A stretch of DNA of 64,000 nucleotides from Ophiura sarsii (GCA_035610835.1 CM069449.1:38299098-38363097), one strand, 5' to 3'. Shown: positions 41,647-54,742, counted from the first letter of the stretch. Notes: generated from the sequence alone by a model not told the origin. A program made the numbers and translations.

Positions 41647-44600
41647 ATCCTTCCCTCGGCCTATCAATATCACTATGTGCATGCAGGGTCACCGTCCAGT
41701 GCAGCTGAATTTAAATTACACTGATGATGCCCTCTAATCACTGTACCAAGAAGCAGTATATCGATCTCAGGGCATAATTCTGTTAAACCCTACACACCAA
41801 CATCGGTAGTATGCGTCGTTCTTAAAGATCACACACTATGAATGCCCCTGTGAAGGGTATAACAGAATTACTCCGATCTCAGAAAGCAATACGACAGACA
41901 AGAAACCTGACACTCAGGCAAGAACTGGCCCACTTGAGAACTGCAAAATTAAAAAAGGCTACCAACCAATGAAATTACAGTATTTATGCCTATTATTGCT
42001 TATCAATTTCAGGTGATAACTGAAATACACCATGTTGCGTAATTATTTTTCCTTTGCAACTACTAATTTTCATTGAACCGTAGCCATTTCTTAATTGAGA
42101 TGATAATTGATATATCTTTTCAGACGAGTTAGAGCTTTGAGTTGGATTTAGCTTATTGGATTCCCCATCAACAGAAAGTGTTTGGCACTCATAAGCTGCA
42201 TTCAGACCTGGCTTTTAACTGAAGTTAAATATTTTATGACCCGTGATAAAATACCTGAAATATTTTCGTTAACTCGACCGATTGTCCACACACAGGCAAC
42301 ACATCGTTATCACGACCAAATTAACCCGTTGAATTTAACTCGACCGCCTGCCCCTAGAGCTCAGTTCCAGATGTTAAATAAGAAGGGGTGCACATGTTAC
42401 ACAAATCTATTAATGTTTGTATGGCATTAATCATGTTGAGTAATGGAAACTCACTATTTCCGACATGTTTGGCTCAAGATTTAAACCAAAGCATGCGCAA
42501 TTTTAAGAAAAGTGAGACCAGTCTTTTTAAAATGTTTAAAATACCAATGTTTAAAGTAAAAAGTGAGCTAGGAGTCGATCCTAAAAGAACTATGTCAAAA
42601 CATATAGTTAATTTAGAGATAGTATGCTATTTATAAAACATTATACACATGTGGTATATGTACAAACAAGGATAGCAAGTAAGCGAGCTATGCGTAAAAA
42701 CAAGGCACGAGTGTGAAATAAACAATTTGAGCCAGAAGTCTTCAGCAGCAGGTCAATTACATTTGCGAAAGGTCACATTTACCTCGAGCTTATCACATGG
42801 GGCAGTCCAGACAGTACGTTAACTCGAGTCAACTGGTCGAGATAAGACTTTACCTCTGACTTTTGTCAGAGGTAAATTGGTCGAGTTAAGGTCGAGTTAA
42901 GGTCGGATTAAGTTAACTCGACTCTTGTCCACACCGGCACTTACTCGTCCATTTTCGCGAATTTACCTCGACTCGCCCTTAACTCGACCTTTAGTTTGAG
43001 TTAAATAGCCATGTCTATAATTATAGTTAATTAATCAACCACATTATTGGAATTCTTATCAACTTACCCAAGGACAGACACCTTACTTGTATTCAACACT
43101 GAACAGTCACCATGATAACATAAGGAGGAAAACGACCAATTCAATAATGAATGATCCTTCAATTAATTACTTGTCATCTTTTCTACCGTATTTTTCCAAG
43201 TAAATAAAGTTATGAGTTACACACAGAGTCAAAATGCCTAGGAGTTTCTGTACATGTACACAACATCAAGTGCAAACAGCTACGCAGGCACTTCAGATTT
43301 TTTTCAATCAGCGGCCAGTCGGCAGGTAACTCACAAAAATACCTGCCTGGCAGAAATTCCACCAGCCAGTGTAACTCCCTTACTCTGTGAGTTTGAAAAA
43401 CTGTTCCCTCCAGTTGGGCGGGTACTTTAATAATGATGTATCTTCACCCGCCCAACACAAAAGTAACCCGATATGGGCGGGTACTATGTCCAGGCCACAA
43501 ATTTATTAACCGTACACACTCACTGTATAAATGTATTGCTGTACAATGTACATGTGCTATGCGCTTTACTCCGTCAGGTATCAAATGTTGTTTTCGGTAA
43601 CGAACATCGCGTCCAGGCCCGACTGCAAATGTACCTTGCTTGTGAATGATATAAACTTAACCCTTATTATGTAGTCTATCTTGCTTGGTATATACAGCAC
43701 AAATATTTTTTTCTCAGATGATTTTATAATAATTCGCAAATATAGGGAGGTCGAGGTCTCTATCTGAACGTGCCATTGTGCTCAAAAGTCAATTTACTAT
43801 CAAAGTGTTATGTGTAATCCGATTATCACTATGTCAACTAGATCACGCTTTTGAGTACTGAACCCCGATCGATGGCACGAACCATCACATCAAAAGGTGT
43901 GTGATTCATTTACCAGGGGATAGTACATCGCTTAACACTGTAGTTATAGTCAATGTAACATTTCACTGAATTGTTCTTTAAGCACGAAATAGTGGCAAAT
44001 TTGGCAAATTTTAACTGAAAACATAATGTGCAAAAATCAGGATATACCTTTTAATTAATTAGTGGACGCTACAAGTTGCCAATATTCCCACTATGAATAT
44101 GTGCATTTCTTACTATATAAAGTCTAGTTTCAAATTGCGAGTGGGTGCATGAGGCTCTCATAATGCAACAGTGCACACAGTTGTGCATCATATATGTGAC
44201 CCATGCTAGCGACAAAAAACATGCATATGCTTAACAGTGCAACTTGTCATAAATGCCCTTTTTACTAAATTCACTTAAAATGACAACAAAACCAATTTTC
44301 CTCCAATTAAATTAGGTTGGGTGGCACATGATAGAAGCATTTATACCTTAAATATTTATGAGAACAACGTTGTAATATAAACCTCATTTGCATATTTTTT
44401 TCATATTTAATTAACCTCAAGTCCAAAACACATTAAAATGTATATCTTGAGAGATTTTTCTCCGCAATCTCTCAGTTCCCCTTTAACAAGCTCCACAGCA
44501 TGGCAGGGTGTTTTCCTTACATTAGTTGGGGAAATGTTTCAGAGCCCTACATAATAGTCAGCATGGTCAGGAGATATGTTTGAGTAATTTGCTATTTCCT

Positions 44601-45046
44601 TTCACCATGACTTTGCTTCAAATTCATGTCATACTAGGCATACTATATATATAAAAAGGTATTAAGTAAAGCTTATATTTTTTGCGACATTGAATTTTCC
44701 CTATGGCAGAATTATTCACATTTTTGGTTCATACAATTTTATCAAATTACTCCCATTTCTTGAAGGGCTATTGAAAAAGGAAACATGTTTTTTTCAAATG
44801 GCAAATTGCAGTATCATAAACATGCAACAATAACCGCTTTGTTGAAAATGTTCACAGAGTTTATGATTTCAATTAGACAGTATAAAAATGCAGTATTAAT
44901 GAATGTTTGTTTTAAAAGCTTAGTGAGTATCCCATGCTGTCACTTCTGAATCTTTTGGGTAGCACATGTTTGTGTAAAGGAACTGAAAACCGCCCCCTTT
45001 TTGAATTTTTTAGTGGAAAAAAGATCCCTTTTTTCTGTTTAATCAC
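41647..45046. other. Intergenic DNA, no gene recognised
   Basis: 3.4 kb without a supported gene. The words GTTAACTCGACC and GGTCGAGTTAA recur in both orientations between about 42270 and 43000, with TTGTCCACACC near both ends. This hints at an inverted-repeat element of roughly 0.8 kb whose borders I cannot fix. A GGGCGGGTACT duplication lies at about 43418-43490. Confidence 0.4.
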
Positions 45047-45400
45047 AAATAAATTAGACATTTTGAGAGATTAAAACACTTATGAAAAGCAAAAACATTG
45101 GCTACCCATAGAAAGTTTCTCCATATTATTAATATCATTATAACTTTTCCCAAAATAGTCACATTTCACAAAAATGATGTTTTCAAAAAAAGTGGCACTT
45201 TTCAAGATTCTATACGAGTTTGTGTGCATAAATCCACACACAATTAGGCGTTTTGAAAGATTGAAACATTTATGAAACAGGTAAACCCTTGGCTACCCAC
45301 ACAAAGTTTCCCCTTTTCAATACCATGTTTACTTTTCCCAAAACAGGCACATTTCCCCAAAATTATGTTTTTCATAAAGCCCTTCTGTTGCATGTACCCG
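45047..45400. repeat. Diverged ~190-bp tandem duplication
   Basis: Blocks TTGAGAGATTAAAACACTTATGAAAAG...GGCTACCCA near 45062-45112 recur as TTGAAAGATTGAAACATTTATGAAACAG...GGCTACCCA near 45254-45300. CTTTTCCCAAAA...CACATTTC follows both. An old duplication without coding content. Confidence 0.6.
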
Positions 45401-45590
45401 AAACTAAGATCATAAAAATATGTCATGTTTTCTTTCCCTTTCCGATGACTAAGACGGGTTTCCCTTTTTCAGAATTTCGCAAAGTTTCCAAATCTAGAAA
45501 GTACCCTTTTTTCTGATTTCTCAAAAAAGACAAATCCGCAAAATTGATTGTTGCGCAGGGTCTTTTTTGGCGAGAAGTTTGGCGAAGCAA

Positions 45591-46150
45591 GGGTACCCAA
45601 AAGTCTGGGGGAGTATCAGTACTAGGGTATATAATGATCATGGATTCTGCCATTCCTTGGCTGGAAATAAAACACCTGTGAAAGATTCCAAGGCTGATCC
45701 ATTTTCAGTGTGGAGATTTTATTTGGAGACAAATTAGACTATATAAGTGATACTTTTCGAAATTGACTTTGACTTTGACTTTTATTGGTCATTCATTTAT
45801 TAATCATTAAATAACTCTGCACTTGGCCCAATTTGCTTATTTCGTAAGCTAAATTATCTTTATGTGGCTTGGGTACCCAATAGTCTGGGGGAGTATCAGT
45901 ACTAGGGTATATAATGATCATGGATTTTGCCATTCCTTGGCTGGAAATAAAACACCTGTGAAAGATTCCAAGGCTGATCCATTTTCAGTGTAGAGATTTT
46001 ATTTGGAGACAAATTAGACTATATAAGCGATACTTTTCGAAATTGACTTTGACTTTGACTTTTATTGGTCATTCACATATTAATCATTAAATTACTCTGC
46101 ACTTGGCCCAATTTGCTTATTTCAGTAGCTAAATTATCTTTATGTGGTTT
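45591..46150. repeat. 280-bp tandem duplication
   Basis: GGGTACCCAAAAGTCTGGGG at 45591 and GGGTACCCAATAGTCTGGGG at 45871 start two copies that run in parallel to about 46150 with few differences. Each copy contains the triplet TTGACTTTGACTTTGACTTT and a TATATAAG word. No open frame is conserved. Confidence 0.9.
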
Positions 46151-47238
46151 ATTTTTCTGGTTGTTATAGGTAAGGTCATAGAAAGGTGACCGTGCATTAT
46201 CATTTTCTGACAGTTTCTAATCATATTATGTCCTATAGATAATTGTTTTTAATTCTTCATATCATGATCAAGGTAAAGGTGTCACGATAGGATATATCAC
46301 ATAGTCACCTTATTAATTTCGTCCTTTTATGTCGTCGTCGTAGAGTGTTTGTAACTTCTGGCAAACGAGGACATACTATATGTGACCCATCACATCGAAA
46401 CAGTACCAGTTGTCTCCAGATATGAACATTGAGATTTTAAATTCATGTTAAAAAACTATTTGTTAGCTTTAAAATGACACCTAATTTGTCAAAATCAAAC
46501 ATGGAGGTTTTATGCCTCATAACCCTAACCCCAGTTTAGGATTTTTGACCGGGATCACAATTTTCGAGGAAAAAACACCAACTGAATCTCCGGGAACCTG
46601 CACTCAGGGAGGTTAGGGTTAGAATAATAATAAATAGTGCTAATATAGATGGTGTGACCGGTGACGTAGTGCCCAGCAGTATGTGTGCGCACCTATAGGG
46701 AATGTGCTTTAATTCACACTTGATTGATCATTACTTACAATGCTTACGGTGTAATAGTGCAGTAGTCATGGTCTGCATCCCTAAGCACAGTGAGAGACCA
46801 GGTACTAAATATGGTTGCCCTGCAGTATGCGTACGCACCATAAGGGCATGTGCTTTTAAAATTGGCGCTCAGTGATGTGTGTTTTGCTTTCGAATAGTAT
46901 GTATGTAGTAGTCATGGACTAGTACCTCTAGCATGTCTTTAGACCAGGAGCTAATCAATTTGTAAACACTACTGATGTAAACAACGGTCACCTCATTTAT
47001 AGCCCAATTCCAAGAATGTTCATTGCCCTTTTTGCCATTATTATAACGCTGTCGTAGGCAATCATCACAATCAATTTGCTTCATATACGTGGCTGCTGGC
47101 TAAGTGCACATCCATATCAGCATTTAGAATGTTATATTAGAAGGTTGAACCAAGGAGTAATTATCATACTTATAATAACTCCTTGGTTGAACATTATTTT
47201 TGTTTTCTCTATATTTTCTCAACTTCTTTTGTTATTAT
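46151..47238. other. Intergenic DNA, nothing firm
   Basis: No gene. The words TATGTGACCCATCACATCGA (about 46379) resemble the start of a MITE but I do not see its partner end. A strong hairpin built on AACCAAGGAGTAATTAT lies at 47144-47192. Confidence 0.4.
47144..47192. repeat. Hairpin with CAAGGAGT arms
   Basis: GTTGAACCAAGGAGTAATTA pairs with TAATAACTCCTTGGTTGAAC (one bulge). A similar hairpin, CAACCAAGGAGTTATTAT paired with ATGATAACTCCTTGG, lies at 47561-47600. These may be ends of a decayed element. Confidence 0.6.
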
Positions 47239-47256
47239 CAGCAGATAATTAGCTTT

Positions 47257-48473
47257 GTCCAAATTAAGTGGTAATCCGGGCGTCCTGACGACCAAAATGG
47301 CCGCCGGACGACCAGTAAATTCAATGCTGGTATTCCGTTGGATGACCACACTTTAAAAAAAAATTAAAAATTATTATTATTATTTTTTTTTTTTAATTCC
47401 TATTTTTTTTTTTCAAAGTAAAAAATTATCAAACATGGCCTTAGATTACCCATATTTGACCCGAAATAGTTGCATGGTACCCCATGACCCACATCATAGC
47501 TATGGTAACTTACAACTTAAGATCCTAAATATTTGTATTTCATTATTCTGATTGAAAGTACAACCAAGGAGTTATTATATTGACTATGATAACTCCTTGG
47601 AACAACTTTTGAGGACCGTTTTCAGTGTCAAAAAAACCTATTTATTTTTAAAAGTGAACAACATCTAACTAAATTCAGTAAACTATGCATATTGTTCTTT
47701 ATTGCAGATGACAATAGAAGTGTTGCCTGTAACCTTATGCACCATTATAAAGATTGATAAATGTTTGCATAAACTATTTTGATTTGTTTTAAATATATTT
47801 TTAATTTCAAGTTAAAAAGATTATAACTTTATTTCTTATGCATGTGAATGTGATATATGGTAAACAAATTGTTTGATGTATGTATGATGGAAATAATAAC
47901 ACATAAGGTTTTGAATGCATTTCAAAATCACAGATTTACCATTTTGCAATACCTCATCACATGCCTATGAACCACAAATATAATTTTTCTGACTTGAATT
48001 TGCAAATATATTTTTATTATTATTTTATTGTTATGTCATTTAATAGGCAACACTTCTCTTCCCATATTAAATGATAATTTACTGAATTTAGGTATTTTTC
48101 AATTTATGTGCAATTGAAATAAAAACTAGACTTAACCTCTACCGATAACCCTACCTTGGGGCTAGGCTGTTGACCAAGTTTTGGTGGTTATAACTTTATT
48201 TTGTCTGTCAGTGTCAATGTCATAAGTACAAAAATAAATACAAATAAACATAATGGTTCGAAAAAGGTCTCTAAATTATTCCTAATATACAAAGTAAGTT
48301 AGTAAGTAGGCTATTAATACCTTATTTGTGAATAACTATTAGGTTAAAAGAAATTTCCAGAAATCTGCATAATTAATGGTCAAATTACGGATTACCAAAA
48401 ATGTTGACGGATTACCAGATTTCATGACATTGGTAATCCGTAGGATTACTAGATTATTTTCCTTAATTTGGAC
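47257..48473. mobile_element. Possible DNA element with TGTCCAAATTAAG ends
   Basis: The left end has TTTGTCCAAATTAAGTGGTA and the right end TTCCTTAATTTGGACACTGC, an inverted match of 13-14 bp. GGTAATCCG blocks lie near both. No transposase frame is visible in the 1.2-kb interior, and the target duplication is unclear. Confidence 0.4.
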
Positions 48474-49364
48474 ACTGCTGGCTGACAACTCATCCGTTTG
48501 GATGGGATGGGTCATCCAACTGTGGGTGATATCTTGGCTTATTTCACATAAGTATAGTTATTCCATTACATTTTTTATTTTTTCAATATTTCTTAGTTAA
48601 TAATTCTGGTGGGTTGTCATTCTTTCGACCTTTTCGTTTCATTTATTCTTTCCTTTTTCATGTCAGAACTCAGTTGATCTTAAAACCCCTTTGAAAGTTT
48701 TAGGTAATCTTTTTGCTTTGTTTTTACAGAAAGCTCTCCATTTGTATATGTTTTGAAGATTCTTAAGATTTGTTTTCCTATTTGCTCTGAATTTTTGCCC
48801 CTCCCCTTTCACTTTCAGCTTTGAACCAATTCCCCTTACCAAAATAATTGATACTCATTCTAAATATCATGCTGTAAAGATCTAATAAATAGAAATATGA
48901 CAATGTTGCATATATTTTTGCTCCGCCATTTTCGATTTTTGGACTACAAGTACTTCTATCAAATATGGAAACATTCTTAATACAAATAAGTCATAGCAGC
49001 TTACAAAATAGTCCCAAATATAATTTGTTGCTGTGCATATCTCAACTTTAATTTAGTCTTGGCTATACTCACTTTCAATATCTTACATGACATAAGCCTT
49101 ATTTTCATGGTAAAACCGATCAACTTGCATTTTTTGTACATTTTCAATGACTCATATAGTAGTGTGTTTTCCTATATTCCACACACAATTTGCTATCAGC
49201 TGACAGATGACCCCTGCCCTGGGTCAAGATTGATAATTCCTTCATTAGTTCAAGTATTCACACTTTAAAATTAATTTGTTAGGTTTTAACCCTAACTCTA
49301 TAACCCCACTTTTTTCAGAATATTTTCTTCAACGTGGAAAATCGACCAAAATATCCCCCCGATC
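48474..49364. other. Intergenic DNA, nothing recognised
   Basis: AT-rich, no gene supported. Confidence 0.4.
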
Positions 49365-49440
49365 CCCCCTGGGATTTGATCCAGGGACCTCCAGCACGTG
49401 GAGCTTCCAATTCCCCGCTACACCACGGCTTCCAAGCACA
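49365..49440 (-). repeat. tRNA-derived SINE-like patch
   Basis: On the minus strand GTGGTGTAGCGGGGAATTGG resembles a Pol III A box/D arm, and GGTCCCTGGATCAAATCCC resembles a B box/T arm (consensus GGTTCAAATCC). The anticodon region and acceptor stem do not fold as a proper tRNA, so it is more likely a SINE head or tRNA pseudogene. Confidence 0.45.
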
Positions 49441-50454
49441 GTCTGGGCAATACAGTGGGCCCATATTTTCATCGAAAAACTTCCACGCCGGGTGGTACCA
49501 ACGTGCCCAGTCGTGGTATATTGTGGTATATGGTCGGGTTAGGGTTATGGTGTTGTTTCAATGACGAAGAACTGCAAAAACATAATGTGTAAAAGATTGG
49601 ACATTATTAATTACCTCCTGAGGGTGGTGTTGTCAATATTTTGGATAATTATAGTATGAAGCTAAGGTAAAATTGGGTAACGCCTTAACCAGTGCTTGAA
49701 TTAGGAATTTTGAGGGGTACCCATTTCCTGAACAAGCAATCCTTTGCAGGGGCACCAAGGCCATTCAGTGCTCAAGAATACTTCAAATCTTGAAGCAGTT
49801 CTGGGGCATCAAGGCCAAGTCTAGGCAGGGACTGGGTTTTAAGGCGCTACAGAGCATTGCTCTTCTTAATCGCTCCCCTTAATTACTTAATTAGAGTAGT
49901 TTAAAGCTCCCCTAAAATCTGATCAATCCTCAGTCACTTTCTTTGTCACTGCTCTTCTTATGCTCCCCTTAAAAACTCCAGGAGAGCTTTTTATTACTCT
50001 TCTGTTCATTTTAAAAACTAGTCCCTGTCTAGGGGCACCAGAGGCTGGGATATGGCCTTGCTGACCTTTGGTTAATTCGAGCCCTTATGGCCTTAACGTT
50101 GTTATTAGGCACCAAAAAAAGGTTGTCTCGGAAGACAACAAACTTGTTTTAAAATTTGCATTTCAGCGCTTAACTTTTTCCCCATTTTTTCTTGAGCTTT
50201 TGAAAATGATGCTTCTTCAAATTTTAATTTCACATTGTGAAGTACCATATCAGCTTCATTTTCTTGGTTACGAGAGAAAAAATGCAACATACAAGTACAA
50301 ATAAAAGTGAATACAGTTCAACAAAATGTGATTTGTTTCTTATGGTAGTGTTAAAATATTAATATTACAGAGCACGTCTCATGTTTAAAAAAAACAGCAT
50401 TTCGTATATCATTTTTTACTAAGAAAAAAAAAATTGCAAAGGATTATTTATTCC
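49441..50454. other. Intergenic DNA, nothing recognised
   Basis: It contains several CTCCCCTTAA/GCTCTTCTTA words around 49855-50010. No gene. Confidence 0.4.
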
Positions 50455-51350
50455 GTAATAGAGTCCAAGTGGGACTCGAGTTGGACTCAAGTCACTATTT
50501 TTGTGACTTGTGACTTGACTTGCAACTACTAGCATTGACTTGCAATGTGACTTGACTTGGACTTACAACAAATGACTCGTTACCAACTCAGGTCAGAAGT
50601 GAGTCAAGCCCATCAACTGGCAAAAATTATATTGATGCATGGTGTTAGGCTTTAAATTAAATCATTGGGAATCCATGTTTAAAAATTGGAAGATTACATT
50701 TTGAGTCTGGTCTAAATGCCTAATAGAGCTGGACAAAATAATGTGTGACTTGGAGTTGTACTTGGACAGAGCGTTGGACTTGTGTATTGACTTGTACTGG
50801 GACTAAATGACCTGTGATTTGCCTTGATTTGTGACTTGACTAGACGAATTGTGTCTTGACTTGTGCTGGGACCAAATGACTTGTGATTTGACTTGATTTG
50901 TCACTGGACCAGATTACCTGTGTCCTGACTTGTGCTGGGACCAAATGACCTGTGATTTGCCTTGATTTGTGACTTGACTAGATGAATTGTGTCTTGACTT
51001 GTGCTGTGACCAAATGAATCCTGATTTGACTTGATATGTGACTGGACCAGATGACCTCTGTCTTGACCCATGCTGGGACTAAGTGACTTGTGATTTGACT
51101 TGATTTGTCACTGTACTAGATTGACACGTGTCTTGACTCGTGCTGGGACCAAATGTATTCTGATTTGATTTGATTTGTGACTGTTCCAGATGACCTGTGT
51201 CTTGACTCGTGCTGGGACCAAATAATTGTGATTTGACTTGATTTGTGACTGGACCAGATTGACCTGTGTCTTGATTTGTGACTGGACCAGATGACTTGTG
51301 ACTTGACTTGTGCTGGGACCAAATGAATTATGATTTGAAACATGGATAAG
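50455..51350. repeat. 69-bp GACTTG-rich tandem array
   Basis: GTGCTGGGACCAAATGA (and GTGCTGTG, ATGCTGGG variants) recurs at 50863, 50932, 51001 and 51070, always 69 bp apart, and continues with more drift to about 51320. The flank from 50455 consists of shorter GACTTG/GACTCAAGT words, possibly the seed of the array. The open frames on the minus strand are by-products. Confidence 0.85.
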
Positions 51351-51479
51351 TATAGGCAGGACCTCTCCTCGAGGCGAAGCGTCTTGTCTACCCTCCTGAC
51401 CTCCTTTACATGAGTAAAACCTGGTTTTGGCAAACATAAATTTCATCGACATGTATACCACAAATCTAGTCTTGCCATA

Positions 51480-51793
51480 TGTGACCTTGCACCACAAAAC
51501 GAGCGTAAAGTCGCGGCGATGATGTTGCTGAATTGAGGCAGCATAGCATGTTATTGATTTGCCGTTTAAATTGTTGTTGGTATGGACCCAAGGTCCCTTC
51601 TATTATAGGGGAATTCTAAAATGACAGTATGTATACTTATTTTAAGAGTATTACCAGCCATGCCAGGCTATTTATTATATAATCCCGCTACAAATAGAAG
51701 GGCTTGGTCCAACAACAAATGGCAAAAATCAATAACATGCTATCCTAGCTCAACTCAGTAACATCTTCGCCCATTTTGTGGTGCCAGGTCACA
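51480..51793. mobile_element. Inverted-repeat MITE (TGTGACC ends)
   Basis: Left TGTGACCTTGCACCACAAAA and right TTTTGTGGTGCCAGGTCACA are inverted with two mismatches. Pairing continues inward (ATTGATTTGCC / GGCAAAAATCAAT, TTGTTGTTGGTATGGACC / GGTCCAACAACAA). Non-coding. Confidence 0.8.
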
Positions 51794-51795
51794 AA

Positions 51796-52048
51796 TGTGA
51801 TGCAGCACATCAAAAGGAGGGACTTTGCGGTTTTGTGTTTTTCAAGATATAGATGAAAACGGACAGAAAAAAATTATGAAAATAATAAGAATTTAGGAGT
51901 CATTTTCACTCGTAAAATCTGAATGCCTTGATCAATTGGCCCAAATTTGGTGTCATTTTAAAGCTTCGAAAATGCTCTGAGAGCACACATCATGAACTCA
52001 AAATTGGCTTCACCCACAAAGTCTCCCTTTTTGATGTGCTGCATCACA
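51796..52048. mobile_element. Inverted-repeat MITE (TGTGATGCAGC ends)
   Basis: Left TGTGATGCAGCACATCAAAA and right TTTTTGATGTGCTGCATCACA minus its first base are a near-perfect inverted repeat of over 20 bp. GGAGGGACTTTG / CAAAGTCTCCC lies just inside. It directly abuts the preceding MITE. Confidence 0.85.
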
Positions 52049-52383
52049 CATTAATGTTCTGAAATCGTAGTAAGAAGCCATACAGGAAATCTCTTCAGCA
52101 GATTATAGAAATCCCATTTTTGTCTAGATGACTATCTATTTAAAGGTCTTTATTTTTAGCATTATGGAGTTATCAGGCAAGTGCAGAGGCCTGCATATGG
52201 GGTTTCAATGGACAATTAACAATACGAAGCAGCCGACATGTTTACTTATAGAATCACTTAAAGGTACATGCAGTGATTTTGAAACAAAGTTTTTTTCCTT
52301 CACATTTTCGTTAAACCATAGAATACACTAAACTGCTAATATTGGTTAATTCAAAGTCTAATGAGCAAAATTGTCCTTGAAAG

Positions 52384-52714
52384 TAAGGCTGTGACTTATA
52401 CCCGGGTACCCGCCCGCTATTCCGGGTACCCGGCTACCAAATTGGGTACCCGACTACCCGAAATGTTAAAATAAAATAAAAATATATAATTTTTATTTTT
52501 TTTAGTACAAATTTGTCTCCAAATGACCTCTCTATTGACCCCATTATGTGTCATTTTGGGGACAAATTTGTACTTGAAAATAAAAAAAACCTTAATTTTT
52601 TAATTTTTTTTAATTTTTTTTTTTTAAGTGTCTATTTTCGGGTATCCGGGTAGCCGCCCGAAAAACGGGTCGGGTACCCGGTACGAAACTACCCGTGCAT
52701 TCACAGCCTTATAA
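52384..52714. mobile_element. hAT-like MITE rich in GGGTACCCG, 8-bp direct flanks
   Basis: CTTGAAAG occurs at 52376-52383 and 52715-52722. TAAGGCTGTGA at the left is inverted at the right as TCACAGCCTTA, followed by three extra bases. Both arms repeat GGGTACCCG/CGGGTAGCCG. The AT-rich centre contains an inverted ACAAATTTGTC pair. No gene. Confidence 0.75.
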
Positions 52715-52722
52715 CTTGAAAG

Positions 52723-53293
52723 GCCGTCACTCATAGGAAACATCCTGGAACGATCATGTGTTACCCCTCTGAATAGGAAGGGAAAATACCGGGCCTATAG
52801 GGCTTATGACCTCGCCTCCCTGCCTACATTGGATTCCTTTGATAGTTAATGCTTATACCCATCATATCACCTGTCCTATGGGAGATTACTACAAGAATGC
52901 CAGGATATGACTCAATGTCTATACTATATTTAAAGATGGATGGAATATTTGCAATGCTCTCTCAAAGCATATTTTGTATTTTTATAAAATATTGTATTCA
53001 GTTTCATAGTGAACAGACTATCGGTATACAATGTATTTATGGGCGCACAAGCAAGGGGAAGAAGAAGATATTGTTTAATCAAATCTATTAAAAATGTATT
53101 TTCATTTGGAAGAAAGCAACAGTTGTCCTTAAAAACTTTATTCAAAATATATATTTCATAACTTTTTTACCAAAATTCCCCTTAAAACAACACCGAGATT
53201 CTCTGCAAAGAGATTCGGATATTCTGGAATTCCGCATTTTCTATACTTGAGAATATCAGTCATTGTATGATCTGGTTCCTATTTTATAAAACT
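52723..53293. other. Intergenic DNA, nothing recognised
   Basis: AT-rich, without coding or RNA signatures. Confidence 0.4.
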
Positions 53294-54121
53294 TCTGAAC
53301 ACTTTCCGCACGGTCATTAGTTTAACCAAATACAAAACCAATTTTTCAGAAACCTTTCCCAAATTTCAAAGTCTATCTCATTGAATACCGAACCAACCTG
53401 CCCAAAATTTGATATGATTTGATACTATCAAAAGTGTATCAAATCATATCAAATACTACTGTATCAAATCATATCAAATAGGGTATGAATTGGGACAATT
53501 TGATACTATCAAATCATATCAAATCATATCAAATCATATCAAATCATATCAAATTAAATTTGATATGATTTGATATGATCCCAGGATTTGATACAATTTG
53601 ATATGATTTGATACAATTTGGTACGATTTGATACAATTTGATATAGCCAAAATTTGATACAATTTGATACTATCAAAAGTGTATCAAATAACAGTATTGT
53701 ATCAAATAGTATCAAATAGGGTATGAATTGGGACATTTTGATATATATCAAATCATATCAAATTATTTTGATATAATTTGATACAATTTGATATAGTCAA
53801 AATTGTATACATTTTGATACAATCTGAGAATTTCATACAGCATGTTATATTATTGTTTCATCAAATTTTATTCTTCGGCATATCTTTAAGCTTTTTGTAA
53901 ATAGAGACACAATATGCTAAAATACACTATAAATTACACTTTGGCATCAGCAATACATGCTGATGCCAAAGTGTAACAAGGCATGTTTGTACTTATTTTA
54001 ATGGATTTCTCATGGTGATCCCAAATATGCTGATGAATTTCAATCATTTTGATTCTTCTGAAACATTTTGGGATTTTTGGAGCATATCGTCTGCAGATGC
54101 CTGCCGTGTAGAAAGTGTTAA
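53294..54121 (+). mobile_element. TTAACACTTTCC MITE interrupted by ATTTGATA repeats
   Basis: The left half (GAACACTTTCCGCACGGTCA to TACCGAACCAA, about 53400) and right half (GCATGTTTGTACTTATTTTA at about 53981 to GTAGAAAGTGTTAA) are the two parts of one MITE. The ~580-bp insert between them contains the ATTTGATATGATTTGATA repeat tract and, at its right edge, a hairpin (ACACTTTGGCATCAGCA / TGCTGATGCCAAAGTGT). Confidence 0.75.
53405..53830. repeat. TATCAAATCA / TGATTTGATA simple-sequence tract
   Basis: Dozens of copies of the 10-mer TATCAAATCA and its complement alternate in blocks, so the tract is both tandem and inverted. It can form local hairpins. Open frames here are artefacts. Confidence 0.9.
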
Positions 54122-54740
54122 GAAGAGTTATTCTTCCTAAGTTTTCAACTCTTCTTAGGAAGATTATTTAAGATGATATAGCCCCTAGGTTAAAGTTAAG
54201 CACTTGGCACTTCTTCATGAAGCTCAACTTTGGACGAATTCTTAAATATTCTTTGTAAACAGGCTTAACAATAAGAATAACTCTTCCTAAGTTCACTTAA
54301 GATTAATCTTAAGTTGTATGCAATAGGGCCCTGGTACTGTGATCTGTATGTTGCAATCACAACTTACTCCAAGAACCCCCTCCCCTCCTATCAAATGGAA
54401 CTACCCTTCTTTAACTTCTTCTCCAATCAGAAAATGAGAAAAGAAAGAATTTTAAGTCTCTATTTTTTTATTTCACATTTTACATTATTTCACATTTACA
54501 CATGTTACATATATACAGGATTACATCATAACAATATTTCACTATCTATAAATCAAACTGACGCCTTATCTGGCTTACTTTTTCTTTGTCACATTCCATT
54601 TCCTTCACAAGATACATACATATGTCATCAAAAATACAAATACATTTGTTGCCAGGTACTACATGCACATGTCCGTACCAGAAATGCTCCTGAGCACTCA
54701 GATCAATAATTGCACGATTAAGGCAGGCTATATATATATA
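54122..54740. other. Intergenic DNA with TCTTCCTAAG words
   Basis: AAGAGTTATTCTTCCTAAGT (about 54123) recurs inverted nearby (ACTCTTCTTAGGAAG) and again at about 54276-54300. The (TA)n run at 54730-54742 abuts the next element. The 131-codon open frame at 54314-54709 shows no domain and is AT-rich; I do not call it a gene. Confidence 0.4.
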
Positions 54741-54742
54741 TA

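Noticed and set aside
49365..49440. Possible functional tRNA gene on the minus strand
   Set aside because: A- and B-box-like words are present but no acceptor stem or proper anticodon arm can be formed; kept only as a SINE-like patch.
54314..54709. 131-codon plus-strand open frame
   Set aside because: No recognisable domain, AT-rich composition, and it sits in repeat-bearing intergenic DNA; length is within chance for such sequence.
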